64,000 nucleotides of DNA from Solea solea (GCF_958295425.1 NC_081143.1:24927586-24991585), one strand, 5' to 3'. Positions 1-11,573 are shown, counted from the stretch's first letter. Translations and numbers: made by a program. Notes: generated by a model not told the origin, from the letters alone.

Positions 1-260
1 ATTTGTAGTATATGCAGTTGTTGCTGTTACAGGAACAGCATTATCTTGTGCAGAAGTGTCAGATAACACGATGAGATTATACTGAGAGATTATTGTGGAA
101 TGTTTTTGTAGAAATCTTCATCAACAATGCCAAGAAAAACCATGCCTACTGTACCTTTAAATAATAAGATGAAATGTCATATGTATATAGGTGAGCACAA
201 GAGGACTGTAAAACAAGTAATAAGTTGCTAACATCTTGTCATCCATCTTGTCTCCTTCAG

Positions 261-3109
261 TCAAGGTTGGTTCCCTGCCACTTATGTGGAACCTGTAGAA
301 GATGTCTCCAACACTTTAGCGACAAGGTTGGTATGACTGTGAATCTGAACAGAAATTCTAAGTGGAGAATTTCATGTTCTTTGCCCTTTTCGTGTTCTTT
401 TTCATGTTCTTTGCTCTTTTCTTTACAGCCCCCCCTCTATAGTTTCATAGTGTTATCCTCACTGTTGTAGAATCTCACTGCTGACGCCTTCAACCCACCA
501 AAAACAAATGTGTTTACTCGGGATTATGCTAACATATCCGCTAGCAAGCTAACCAGCTGCAGACATGGTTCATGAAAATGATCGAGAAACCGCCTTTACA
601 ACAATAACAAACATTGAGAAAGTGCAAATAGGGAGTATATCGCAAAGATATTTAGAAGTACATCAGGTTGGCATCCATATTGCATGCTTCTGTCTTTTTC
701 AATTCTTGTCAACCTAGCATGTCGCTCTTCGATCCTCTTTCCTCTTCTGTTCTTCCTCCAACAACAGTTTTCTCTACTTCTTTTTCTCTGGCTCTGCCTT
801 CATCTTATAGCTGGTACCTGGCTACGGTGTGTGTGTAGTGCCGTAAAGGAATTGTGTGTCTTGCGAGACCCGAGACTTGGCAAGGCTGGTTTTCCGCAAA
901 CAGACAGTAGGGGGAGTGGAGACGGCCCCCAATCTCCCCACAATTAGCCATTTGATGGTGACATAGAATGCTTGTATCACACATATATGTTAGTTATGGA
1001 GGTCTACTTACATATATTAACTTGTTTTCATGATTAAAAACCTCCTAGTCGCTGCAAACTAGCCGATCAAAATATCTCCTCACTGACGCTCTCATCAGCT
1101 GTGCTGTTTCAGACCAAAATGACACCTCCAGAACGTGGACTGTGTTGTGATTGGCCAGCCAACGAGAGCTTTCCCACTGTCCTGTGATTGGCCAAGTACC
1201 TGGAAGTGATGTAATTGGTAGACCAGCTCTCAGAAACACAGCTCCCCCTCTGGCACGGTGGATGCTCTGCATCTCAGCAGCTACAACGAGAGTAGTTCTT
1301 CTTCTTCTGCAGTTGAATGTACGCAACCGAATGTGTCCGGACTAGTGCCCGCACCAGGAGGCGCTACAGTGGTGAGGTATACTGATATCTATACAACATC
1401 AACATACGGAAGTGCCGATCCGCTTTGCAGAGCCCAGGAAAACAATAAAACCCTATTTTCTTTTTAATTTAAGCCTGTGGTATACTTCCGCGCACATGCG
1501 CAGACCCAGGTATACGTGCCAGGGCCCTGTAGTATCCCACTTCACCTTCGGGTGAAGATGCTACAGCTCCTTCGGACATGTCTGGTTCGAGCAGCTCACA
1601 GCTGAAAGGCCTGTCAGGCAGGGGAGTCGGGGTGTCAGCCGGGTCGAGGGTTGCCAGGTCAAGGCTCGGATGGCTATCCTTGGCAACTACTTCTTCTCTT
1701 GTAGAAATGTTTTTTTTATACCCAACATGCTCTTTGCGCGCAGTTCCAGAATCTGAGCTTCGACGCACCGTGTGCGTTGGGTCCGTGGAAGTATACCAGG
1801 GTCTTTAGAGGGCGACAGCTGGGCCCCAGCTGGGCCCCCCTCATATGCCAGCCAACACTGTGACCAACAATGTGAATATACTGTATGTCCTGTGTTTGCC
1901 CTCAGCGGTGGTTCACTAAGAAGCCACAGTATGAACAACCTGCTGGACCCCACTGAGCAAACAGAGAGCAAGAGCTATGGAGATGTCCCGCCTCCGGCCA
2001 CGCCCACCCGTAGAGCCTCTGTAGACTTGCGTTCGGTCTCTCCAAAACCTGAGAGAAAGACAGAGTCTGAGACGGAGCTAAAGCCCAGTCTAACAAAGAG
2101 CTACAGTGAACACCAACCTCCACCACCGCCGCCTCCTCCTCCATCGAGTCTTCGACGGGGCTCTGTCGATTTTCAAACAATGTCTCTCCTCCCTGACAGG
2201 AAGAGCGAGTCGGCATCTGATTTCCAGGTATGAAAGATGAGGTTCCATATAAAGTAACATGGGTTCGTGTTGTTGTGGATTGTTCATATTAACAGTCCTC
2301 TATTTTTCTCAGAGATTATCACCACAGGGAGCGACTGAAAACCGTCTGTTTCCCAGGTACTTGTCATTCATTAAAAAGACAAAACATTTCTGAATTTGTG
2401 ATGAAAATTATTAACTTGTTATGCAGACTAAAAATGTGTGCACTAGTTCAAGTTTGAGAATTACTGCTTCTTCTCTGAGCTCTACATCTGCTACAGCTGT
2501 GCTTTATTTTTATATTACAAACCAATTTTGTCAAACAAGGGCCTTTCTGCATGGAGTTTGCATGTTCTCCCCGTGTGTGCGTGGGTTCTCTCCGGGTTCT
2601 CCGGCTTCCTCCCACAGTCCAAAAACATGCAATGTGGGGATTAGGTAAATTGGACACTCTAAATTGACCATAGGAGTTGTAAAAACATTTGACAAAAAAA
2701 TAGATTGTTGAAATCATCTGCCAGGCCAGATATTATTTCTAACCTTGTCTATGCTTTTAAAATGTGACAATTTCTTTAAATTCTAGTAAAGATATTGCTC
2801 GGATTTACGAAAAAATATCAACTTTGGCTCAAATGTGGACCAACATATTGACTCCATACATTAAACTGAAGAAACTTACTCCACATACCCTCTGGCTGTG
2901 GTCTGGTGGTAGTTTTCCCAACCTGGAGTGTGTTTTATTTGTGTGTACGTACTTTATTTGTTGCCGCGGTGGTGAAAAGCAGTTGAGTGCGTGAGGGTAT
3001 TGAGTAACATTTTCCATTATCCTCTCCTTTCAGAGGCACAAACCCGTTCGCCACTGTAAAGCTTCGCCCCACGACGACCGACGACAGATCTGCTCCGCGG
3101 ATCCCCTGA
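261..3109 (+). CDS. baiap2l2: BAI1-associated protein 2-like 2 (BAIAP2L2), last four coding exons; 5' part lies outside the window
   Basis: Coding exons 261-326, 1906-2227, 2313-2356 and 3034-3109 join in phase with GT-AG junctions and end at TGA 3107-3109. The first exon gives the end of an SH3 domain (QGWFPATYVEP). The second is a Ser/Pro-rich linker with a nine-proline run. The last encodes NPFATVKLRPTTTDDRSAP, which closely matches the C-terminus I know from vertebrate BAIAP2L2 and fixes the identity. Family knowledge: BAIAP2L2 is an I-BAR/SH3 protein that shapes planar or protruding plasma membrane and links it to actin, in epithelia and hair-cell stereocilia. The I-BAR domain and most of the SH3 must lie upstream of base 1. 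Oddity: the linker carries two similar blocks, each with an RRxSVD motif. In the first exon the donor at 327 (GTTGGT) is chosen over the stronger-looking GTATGA three bases on, because only it gives the right phase. The paralogue (a or b) cannot be decided. Confidence 0.9.
660..965 (+). repeat. Dispersed repeat 'family A', copy 1
   Basis: This segment shares ordered blocks with four or five other places: a GGCATCCAT..TTGCAT block, a CTTCCTCC..TTTTCTCT block, a CTTATAGCT block, a 'cgagacc' block, and the end block GTGGAGAC..CCCCCAAT..CCCCACAA. Other copies are at about 21880-22200 (+), 26570-26830 (-), 43730-43880 (+) and the 3' end alone at about 34725-34800. I see no coding sequence. The class is unknown; it could be a non-autonomous DNA transposon. 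Confidence 0.55.
1474..1800. mobile_element. Small element with terminal inverted repeats (MITE-like) in a baiap2l2 intron
   Basis: The left end GGTATACTTCC (1480-1490) is matched by GGAAGTATACC at the right end (1788-1798), so the ends are inverted repeats. The element is GC-richer than its surroundings and contains a 7-bp stem with a TTCG loop (1540-1557). No open frame resembles a transposase. No target duplication is obvious. The class is unassigned. Confidence 0.5.
2545..2690 (+). repeat. Fragment of the abundant fish tRNA-type SINE-like repeat
   Basis: The segment carries the familiar string of blocks GGAGTTTGCATGTTCTCC, CCGGCTTCCTCCCACAG and TCCAAAAACATGC, ending near 'actctaaattga'. 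The same family occurs nearly whole at 18199-18440 (+) and 52035-52300 (-). It lies in the last baiap2l2 intron. Confidence 0.6.
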
Positions 3110-3626
3110 CCCGTCAGCACTCGTGCAGGCAGGGTTGTGTAATTGAGGCTGCCAGATCAGGTTGTAGAAGCGGTGTTTGTCATCTCTGAAATATGAGGCT
3201 TTACATCAGAAATGAGGACGGTTTTAGTGGCATTTTTGTACATTATTAGAAAAGATTGGGAGTATTTATTGCACCATAAACAAAAGTAGTACTGTAGTGG
3301 CTCTAAGTAATTAAAAATTACTGTTACCAATGTCGTAACTTCCTGTCTGTTGCTGCCGTTAGCATCCTCAAAGATTTACTCTTGGACCTTTAAACATCAA
3401 AACCATGAAGGTTTTTTTGTTTTTTTTAGTCAAATATTTAAAGGTAGATATTTATGTATGTCTATTTTTTTTTCATGTTGCTAAATATCAAGTGATAGCT
3501 TGCAGGTGGTTAGCTTAGCATCAGGGGAAAAAGCTAACTTGGCTCCGTTTGTAGGTTAGTAACCCACCTACAGTGTCTTGAAAGGCACCTATAAATAAAA
3601 CGTATTGTTGTTGTTGTTGTTATTAC

Positions 3627-3665
<39 letters not shown>

Positions 3666-3677
3666 CATTATTATTAC

Positions 3678-3713
<36 letters not shown>

Positions 3714-4498
3714 AGCACCTTTTGGATTGTTTTCTTATTCCTGGATAAAGCCCACTTTGCACTTTCCCTCCATTTCTCATCTTTGGATGACGCTGTAAAA
3801 TATACGAATATTTCTGAATAATTTATCTCTTCTGGTTGTAACATTTGTTTATCTATTATTTTTCAATTTATTTAGTTATTCATTAAAAGAACATGACAGC
3901 TGTTGCTCATGTTTTATGCTAATTTTGTGTATGATCTGATTTAACAGATCTAAACACAATTACGACTCCTTTGTTTTATCCCAAATTTAGTGCATATCAT
4001 TTATATTATTTGACAGAAAAGGTTTCCCGATATTTTACCTTTATGTGTCTAGTGATTGTACATTTGTATTAGTCTATGTTGTTTTTGATGTTTTGCAATG
4101 TTGTCTGCATCATATGTGGTGAGTTTTAATGTTTTGAGTCCAATGTGAGAAGCAGTAAGTAAAAAAAAAACACAGTTCTTACTCAACTTTTATTTATTAT
4201 CATTTCTTACTCAGTCTTTACACCTTTTCTCGTTTGACTTACTATATCATCTGATCAGAGGTGGAGGGTAAGGAAGAGGAGGAGGTGGAGGGGATAGAGG
4301 AGAGGAGGTGAGCTGAGTGAAGGTGGATGATGAGGATGAGGGGTGGGAGGAAGGTGCACTGTTATGTTAACATCTAGAAAAAAAAACAATTAGACAAGAT
4401 GCACAACCTGAAATACACAGGAAGCTATAACAAGTCTGTCATCACATCTACACCACTTACAGCACAAGCACCTGTTTGAAACCACAAACTATCCTCAT
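3110..4498. other. Convergent intergenic region, baiap2l2 3' UTR side to parvalbumin 3' end
   Basis: No coding region is seen. AATAAA at 3594-3599 could be a baiap2l2 polyadenylation signal, but it sits at the start of a TTG/TTA microsatellite (3604-3713) and resembles a SINE tail, so the call is weak. 4258-4354 is strongly purine-rich (GGA/GGT runs). The two genes converge here. Confidence 0.4.
3604..3713. repeat. TTG/TTA (ATT) trinucleotide microsatellite
   Basis: About 110 bases of nearly uninterrupted TTG then TTA triplets. On the minus strand it is open as poly-Asn, which is a translation artefact. Confidence 0.9.
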
Positions 4499-4513
4499 GA
4501 AATATGGATGATT

Positions 4514-4519
4514 TTTATT
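4514..4519 (-). terminator. Possible polyadenylation signal of parvalbumin
   Basis: On the minus strand the bases read AATAAA, 280 bases past the stop codon at 4799. This gives a 3' UTR of plausible length. TTTATT further on (about 4190) is an alternative. Confidence 0.45.
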
Positions 4520-4798
4520 CTGACACCAACACAACATGAGAGATTAAATATATTGAAAAAAAAGAAAGAAAATTTAATTGGAAAATGAAAGTGGCGCCTA
4601 ACAAGTATGCCTGTCTGTGTCTCCTCGTGGTGGCTCTCTCTGTCGGCCTGTCTCTGCTTGTTGTGTTTTGTAGACAGGAAGCTTGGTTTGACTCCACGAT
4701 TGGGGTCCAGAGGAAGTTTGAAGGCGGCAGATGCAAAAAATGTGAATGCAGGGACAAAGAGGAGGCGACAGTGGAGGCAGCGGGTGTTCGACCATTCC

Positions 4799-5952
4799 TT
4801 ACTCGTGTACCATGGCCTCAAACTCTGAAAAAGGGAAAGTGAAAATGTATGAGACTAACTCACAGAAGAGTATTTAGGACCACATGCAAAATTGAAAGAA
4901 AGAGGGAAAAAAAACAAAAAAAAACCAGCATGAATTCTGAGATTAAAGAAAAAGTCAGAATTCTGAGATTAAAGTCATAATTTTTGAGATTAAAGTCATA
5001 ATTTTTTAGATTAAAGTCATAATTTTGAGAATAAAGTCAGAATTCTGAGAGTTAAAGTCAGAAGATTAATCTCTGTTTTATTTATTTTTATTTCTTTCAG
5101 GTTCTTTTTTTACATGTGGCCCTAATACTCTTTCGTAAAACTAATTTCTTTACTGAATCAATAATAGAAGACTAAAAATCATTAAACTGCTGCATTTCTT
5201 TGAGAGAAATATGACAAAACACAACCGGAGTGTGTGAGAGAATGGTTGTTTGTCTATATGCGATGGACGTTGCTTTCACGCCAGCAGCCTCCGTGACCCT
5301 CATGTGGAGAATAAAGCGCTAGACGATGGATGGATGGAACTAGTTGAATTTGTCCTTGATTGCCGTAGAGTTTATACATTTTCTTTTAAATAAAGTCACG
5401 CATACAAGCATCTGTAGCCTCCATGCTAATACACTCCCCTTCCACATTCCCTCCTTTCTCTCACCATCAATGCCGATCTTGCCGTCGCCGTCTTTGTCTG
5501 CCGCTTTCAGGAACTCTTTTGTTTCGGCATCAGTCAGATCTCTGCCGTCCTTGGAGAAGCCCTTCAGTACAAACCTGCAGAAAATCATCAAGGAGCGTGT
5601 TCAGTAGTGTACATGTGAAAGAATGCAGGAGAGTGCAGACTGTGTGAGTCCCTCTCACTTGAGCTCTTCCTCTTCTATAAACCCACTACCGTCCACGTCC
5701 AGAACCTGGAAAACCTTCTTGACCTCGTCGGCAGACATGGCCGTCATTCCGACCAATTCAAAGAACTTCTTAGGATCGAATGTTTCTGCTTCAGAAGGAA
5801 ACATAAAAAATAATGGCACAAAATGTGTCTTAATCTATTATTTATTATGGATTATAGGTATCTGATGATGATCCTGCCATTGTTTACAGACCTGCAAAGG
5901 CATCAAGAGCATTCTTGATCTCCTCAGCTTTCAACAGATCGGTCATCGGCAT
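4799..5952 (-). CDS. pvalb: Parvalbumin, complete coding sequence (four coding exons)
   Basis: Minus-strand coding exons are 5952-5892, 5785-5659, 5574-5465 and 4824-4799, all GT-AG and in phase, giving about 107 residues from [11 protein letters not shown] to FEAMVHE. The start ATG is eight bases after an acceptor, so a non-coding first exon is expected upstream, as usual in this family; I could not place it. Two intact calcium loops are visible: CD loop D50-E61 ([12 protein letters not shown]) and EF loop D89-E100 ([12 protein letters not shown]). R74 and E80 match the Arg-Glu salt-bridge pair typical of parvalbumins. Role: cytosolic Ca2+/Mg2+ buffer that speeds relaxation in fast muscle and some neurons. 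Position beside ncf4 matches human PVALB, so an alpha-type (pvalb6/7-like) orthologue is likely. Oddity: the AB-CD linker is one or two residues short, at a tandem acceptor (AAGCAG); using the upstream AG starts exon 3 at 5788 and adds one Ala. Confidence 0.95.
4865..5134. mobile_element. Short IS3EU-like non-autonomous element in the last parvalbumin intron
   Basis: The ends are imperfect inverted repeats: GAGTATTTAGGACCACATG at 4868-4886 and CATGTGGCCCTAATACTC at 5113-5130. They match the perfect terminal repeats of the longer element at 63201-63721. The inside (about 4938-5070) is a run of about six 20-21 bp units of the form GAGATTAAAGTCATAATTT. No coding sequence is present. Class assignment rests on the shared ends and on recalled fish elements. 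Confidence 0.6.
5231..5340 (+). repeat. 3' fragment of the tRNA-type SINE-like repeat
   Basis: The GAATGGTTGTTTGTCT block, 'gcgatgga', and an end in ATGGATGGATGG match the 3' half of the family at 18199-18440. It lies in the last parvalbumin intron. Confidence 0.6.
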
Positions 5953-6009
5953 TTTGTCAGCTGGAGAGATGGAGAGAGTGTTGAGTGCACGTTAGTTCAT
6001 GTACAGTTT

Positions 6010-6090
6010 ATATACATATGTATATATATATAGATAGATAGATCTATGTATATAGATATAAATATCTATATATATATATATATCTATGTT
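6010..6090. repeat. TA-rich tetranucleotide/dinucleotide tract
   Basis: Runs of ATATAT and GATAGATA/TATC in near-palindromic order, about 50 bases upstream of the first coding exon of parvalbumin. It could extrude as a cruciform, but looks like an ordinary microsatellite. Confidence 0.8.
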
Positions 6091-9000
6091 TGTATGTATG
6101 CATACGTATGTATGCCTCTCTGTATGCCTCTCCGAGGTGCAGTTCCCTTCAGCAGCCTGTAGATGTCAGTAGTTGTCAGAGCTGCAGGTTCAAACGCTTT
6201 GTGTTTAACTGTGAACTGAAAGCTCGTGTCAAAGCTGTCAACGCATATGGTGTTCAATCATCACTTGTGTCTTTGAGAGATGTGAACTCACGGTATTCTT
6301 GTGAATGCTCACATCTCTGTGCATGTGTGTTACACCTGTCGTGTGGGGAAATGAAAAAGAATAAAAGACAGAAGAATGACAGGAGAGCGCTTTCAATCGT
6401 GCACCTGCAATCTGAGATTAAATTAAAAGGCTTAGCCTTCCTGATAAAGAAAAGACATTTTCCTTTTTAGCACAATATACAACACAGTCTGTGTTCCTGA
6501 AACAAATAGTTTTCCTCTAGCTGTACAATCATTTCTCTGCTAATCACCCAGTCACAGTAGACTCAGGGATTGAACTGCTGACGATGATCCAATTACTGAA
6601 AAAAGCCACTAAAACAACTGCAGCTCCCAACGGTCTCTTCACCTACATGAGTCTGTGTTTGTGGTTATTCAAATGTTCTGAGATGTTAAAACTTCACCCT
6701 CGTACGAGATTATGTCTACAACATCAAGGGTCATAAGGAGGTTTTTGAAACCTAATATTATCTTTAACCATAATCTGAGTTTGCCAGTTGCACTGGATCT
6801 TAAATATGCTCTCAGTGTCGTTTACATGCTCATAAAAACCTCTTAATGTGAAGTTCAAAAGTTCTTTCAGAACATCTGTGAGACTGAAGCATACAGTATG
6901 TCACACTCAAGGCTGCGGTTACAGAAAACATCCTGTAAGTGAAAAAAGGGCCCGAGCCTTCTTTCACCATGTGCTATGTCAAACATTATTGACATATACA
7001 GTATTTTAAGCACAGTTAAAAGGTTATTTTGCTACAGGAAACACTTTAATTACTGCAGCCAATTACTTCCCTACATTTCTGCACTCCCAGTCAACGTTTC
7101 CCCTGAAGGAGGCAACATTTCACTTTGAATAGGTTGTAGTATAGAAAATCTGCCCCCATCAGAGAGTTGAACAGAACATTGACAGAACAGTCAGCAGTGA
7201 GCCATGGCACAGCAAGAGTATTATTTATGTGTGTTTTATGATTATCCATTTTGGTCAAAAATATAGTAACAACAGTGAAAAACACCTGGTGTTGCAACAA
7301 ATTAAGAGAGGAGCTTAAAAAAAACACAGAATATATTTGATTAGTGTCCGAGCTTGAGCACCCTTCTGGAATTGTATTTATTTATTGATCTATTTTACTT
7401 TCCAATATCATTACACCATCATTTATTATCTATTTAACAGATAGATTAAGCAATGCATCACAAGCGATATATACATTCATATATAAATAAGTGATAAGTG
7501 ACTTTTTTGTTATGGTGTAATTTTGAATTGCATGGCTGTTACGATGACACACAGCGATCTTATCATCAGGTAAGAAGGTTTACCTCCCTGTCCCATCCTC
7601 GCACCTCACTCAGTTTGCTGCTTCATTTTTTTTCAATAATGCTGTTAGACTCTCACATGAAACATTTTGAGCCATTTGTTGGCAATAACTGACACTTTTA
7701 GTGGACATAACATAGCATAGCATGTCACTGTTGCCACGTAGGATTACACAGTAGTGAGTGTCGCAGCTGCTGGTCGCGCTGGTCTACTGGACCGATCCAA
7801 AATGTTTTGTAATGTTCACTTATTCGCCCACATTTATAAACATAGAGCCCAGGTTGAGATATCCTATAATCCGTTTAACAATTAAAGCTCTTATGCTTCA
7901 GTAAATCCAGAAAAGGTCTCTTTCTCTTGGGGCCCCCATAATCCCATTAAACACCCCTGCTCCCACAAATTATTTGGAATTATTCAAAGTCTCCAAACAG
8001 GAAAAGTAGTAAATAGCAAAACGATTTTTAACCTTCACTGTTGTTCACACACTGTTGTGTACAACCAGTTATGTTGCAGCCTGTTAACATGTTGTGGCCC
8101 AAAAAACTACTGTTTGACTTCATTTTTGCAACCCGTTAAGTCGCCATCTAATGGCCATTCAAGAGATTGCAGGTTTCAGACACTTCCACAATGGCTTCAC
8201 ATTCCATTCACTTGTATTTCTTTACATAACCATCTCATAAACTGCATATAAGTCACATTTTTGGGTTCAGATGTTCCGATGCTCGCCGCTTTAAAACAAC
8301 GGCTAAAAATAAAATACCCTGTTCTGACCCTGCGTTCCAATCACAGTGTCCTGAGCTTTCTCGTCTCTACTGAATAAACATGATGGAAGGATACGTGTGA
8401 GGGATGAGTAGGTCGGTCAGGACCTAACGGAGACAAAGGTCAAGAGAGAGAAAGATGCAGATTGGATTGAATTAAACACAATGCTGTAATGAATGAGGAA
8501 AAATAAAAAGTGTTTGCCAAGGACGAGAACACTGAGACGATTAGTGAGAAGAATTAAGAAGCAAAATAAACACAAGGTAAACTCTGGGGCAGAGATAGCG
8601 AATCAGAAAAAAAGACTTACTTTTTTTTGAGAGCAGCTATTAAATCTGTTACATAACTAACATAACTATTAACTCTTGAAGGTCTGGTGAGTAAGAATTA
8701 GTGATGATGAGGCTGCAAAAACAGAGAGCTGCTCCACTCACCCACTCCCTTTCCCGAGTGTGTCAGGGAACTACGGTGGCCTTCACATACGATAAAGCGG
8801 GGCTTCAAAACTCAAAATGACCTTGGAGCCAGTGAACTTCTAGGCTGGTCAGGACAAAATTAACTAAACTTAACTCAAATTGATATCCTGATATCCCATC
8901 ATGATACTGCAAATTTAAAACATCCAGGATGATGTTGCTCACCCTTTCAAAGTAAAAGTCTTTGTTTTGATATATAGTTCACACAAAAAGAACACATTTA

Positions 9001-9106
9001 TGAAGTAAATTTAATCTAGAGTGTTGATGTCTTTAAATCCATATAAAAAGAGGCTTTGGATGAAAAGAAATAGCTTTTTTTTTACATTATGATGATGACA
9101 GATGGG

Positions 9107-9235
9107 CTGCGATGGACTGATGAAGTGGTGAAGGGGTGAACTGCGCCTATCGCCCTATGTCAGCTGAGATTGGCATCATGTGGAGGAAAAAGCGGTAGAA
9201 GACGGACTGGTGGACGAATGGATGGATGATGACAG
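9107..9235 (+). repeat. 3' fragment of the tRNA-type SINE-like repeat
   Basis: The blocks GCGATGGACTG, 'cgcctatcgccctatgtcag' and a GGATGGATGAT end match the SINE family at 18199-18440. Confidence 0.6.
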
Positions 9236-10804
9236 ATGGAGGCAACAGCAACGTTGTGCTAGAGGGCTGCAAACAGATTGGAGTACGGCTGAAACACACC
9301 AGGATAAGTTTCGGAAGTGAATTCCACTGCTCCAAAAAAACCTGGTCTTTCAGGTTGCATTATTTAAATGTGAAAACTTTTAAGTAAGATTGTTTTTTCC
9401 AGACTTTTTACATGTATGTGTGTGCAGGCTGCACATAGGCTGATAGAAAACCTTGAGCTCAAAGACGCTTAAAGGAACCATTATGTGCATAAAACACACT
9501 GTGTGTTTGACTGTGAACTTATTTATGATCCAAAATGAGTCTTAATCTCAATTTAAGTCAATAATAACTGTAGTTAAAACAGTAAACAAGCTCACACACA
9601 CAAGGTTATGTTAAATGTACGACATTTAATCATGTGATAAATATAACAGAGATGTTACGTATATTATATATTTATAAAAAACGAAATTGATAAAAATTAA
9701 CTTCATTTTAAATTCCTATTTTGTTTTCACCTTATTTATATTTCTGCATGTTTACATCATTTTTATAGTATAGTATTTATAATTTTAATTCCACTAAAAT
9801 TGTGCTGATATTAGTTGATATATAATAGGATTATTTTTTGTGTGTAGTTTGCAATACAAAAACAGATTTATGATCCATAATGTATCTACAAAATAACCAA
9901 AACAGAAACAAATCACAAATTAAGTAAATAATAACTGTAGTTAAAACACTAAACAAGCTCAGATATAAGTTAATGTTTAATGCACTGAATGTAATAATGT
10001 GATAATAAGTATAATTTTTTCTTGTTGTCAGTTTATTGAGGACAGATAATCTAATGTACTTTGCCTTTTTTTTTTTTTTTTTTAAATATAGTTTGCTTTG
10101 TATAATGATTCCATTCGCTCTAGTGTTTAAAACATTGGATTGTCTCTTCTAAACCTCAGCTTTCAGTGTGTATCTGCCTAATTCTGCATGACAGGCATTT
10201 GATAGTGATTTTCTTCATGCATGGGAAATGTAACTGCAGAATTCTGCATGCAGAGCTTTGTTTGAATGGCTTTGAAAGTGCAATGGGTACAAAAAACCGT
10301 TAGCGGATATCAGTGTTTTCTTCTTGCACTGAGAGCTATTCTCTCTCTCTCTCTCTCTCACTAACACACCTCCAACACAGCGCCGTCTTTGCTGACATCT
10401 AGTGTTGTAAGATTTAATCTTGAAGGTGATGTTTCAGTTTTATTTTCCCTCCGACTTCACTAACCTCAGCAGACTTAAGCCGTCAGCTGCAGTGAAAGGT
10501 CAACGCTGACATGAGTGGCATGACTGTGTCAAAGGAATGTGTGTTAGTATGTTTCGTGTGCGGTGTTGATTTTGGACGCTGTGCACTTAACCTCTTCACG
10601 TGAGATAAGAGGCGAGAGCGAGAGATGAAAGAGGACAAATGTCAGCAGACACTTCAGAAAAAGACAGATGGGACAAAGTTTATCTCCTACATGTAGCATG
10701 AGAGATAAATCCCTGTCACCACCTGTTTGAAAAATGCCCATCTAATATGTGTACAAGTAAATGCATTATTTAAAATGAATTGTAAAACACCAGCAGGAAA
10801 ACTA

Positions 10805-11345
10805 CACACACTCACACACACACACACACATGTTTGTAGTGAGAACACTCTTGGACATCATGCTAATCTTAGCCCTTACCCAAACCTTAACCATCACAAC
10901 TACATGCCTGACCCTGAAACCCAGTCTTAACCACCAGAAAGTCATTTTAAGGGGCGACAGAAGGTCGGGACCAGACAAAATTTGGGGCCGCCATGGTCAA
11001 GCGGAAATGGAACTTGGCTTGTAACCAGAGGGTTGCCGGTTTGAGTCCCCCTGAGCAAGATACCCAACCCCCATTTGCTCCCTGGGTGCAAATGGGGGTT
11101 GCTTAGTAGCTGCCCACTGCTCCTAATTCTGGGAAGGTTCCTAGTAGAGGATGAGTTAAATGCAGAGAAAGAATTTCATAAATTAAGAAAAAAATGTCCT
11201 CACAAAGATACCGATACAAGAACACATACATACTTAAATTCAGACAGAGAGATTTGCAAAACTATAAACTTCTTAGCACAGTCACAGTGCACTGAATTGT
11301 ATTGATATGGACGTCCCAAACTAAGTGTTATTCCTAACCTTAACC
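10805..11345 (+). repeat. CCTAACC-rich dispersed repeat split by a SINE insertion
   Basis: A CA run, then degenerate 'taaccctaacc' text (10860-10940) and later 'tgtcctcacaaagat..acaagaacaca' (11192-11228) form one repeat type, also present around 12236, 13265, 24370, 31500 and 31780. Here it is interrupted by the SINE at about 10984-11185. Confidence 0.5.
10984..11185 (+). mobile_element. tRNA-derived SINE, copy 1
   Basis: A tRNA-like head has a degenerate A box (TGGTCAAGCGG) and a B box (GGTTTGAGTCC), followed by 'gagcaagatacc', 'ctgcccactgctcctaattct' and 'aaatgcagag'. The copy at 29973-30189 shares the same order of blocks, so both belong to one SINE family. Confidence 0.7.
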
Positions 11346-11347
11346 AT

Positions 11348-11540
11348 CAACAGGTTAAACCTAAGATAAAATAAGATAGCCCTTAATTTGTCCCACAATG
11401 GGGAAATGTACATTGTTACATCAGCAAAGACAGTAAAGATAAAGATAATAAATAATAAACATGAACAGTTTATAGAATATACACAGTATTGGCTTGATAT
11501 TTACGGTATAATAAATACTGTAAATTGCATGTAGGTTATG
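11348..11540 (+). repeat. LINE/SINE tail-like repeat
   Basis: The block 'cccacaatggggaaatgtacattgttac' with a following 'ataataaataataaac' run resembles the common fish repeat whose core is GATCCCCAAGGGGAAATT, seen at about 42665-42900. No coding sequence is present. Confidence 0.35.
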
Positions 11541-11573
11541 TGTGGTCTACTGAGAGCAGTGCTTGTTGTAACT

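Larger units (their letters stand above)
327..1905 (+). other. baiap2l2 intron with at least two repeat insertions
   Basis: No exon is visible here. The stretch holds a dispersed-repeat copy (about 660-965), a GC-richer repeat-like segment with two TGATTGGCCA (inverted CCAAT) motifs at about 1148-1195, and a small element with terminal inverted repeats (1474-1800). The intron ends with a normal acceptor at 1901-1905. Confidence 0.6.

Noticed and set aside
3589..3780. Poly-Asn open frame (-)
   Set aside because: It is a translation of the TTA/TTG microsatellite.
4495..4842. Overlapping + and - frames at the parvalbumin 3' end
   Set aside because: The only supported coding bases here are 4799-4824 (-), the last parvalbumin exon; the longer frames are shadows over the 3' UTR.
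10985..11060. Possible functional tRNA genes at SINE heads (also 18200, 29005, 29975, 32131)
   Set aside because: A and B boxes are present but the cloverleaf arms are degenerate and each is fused to a SINE body, so these are SINE promoters, not tRNA genes.
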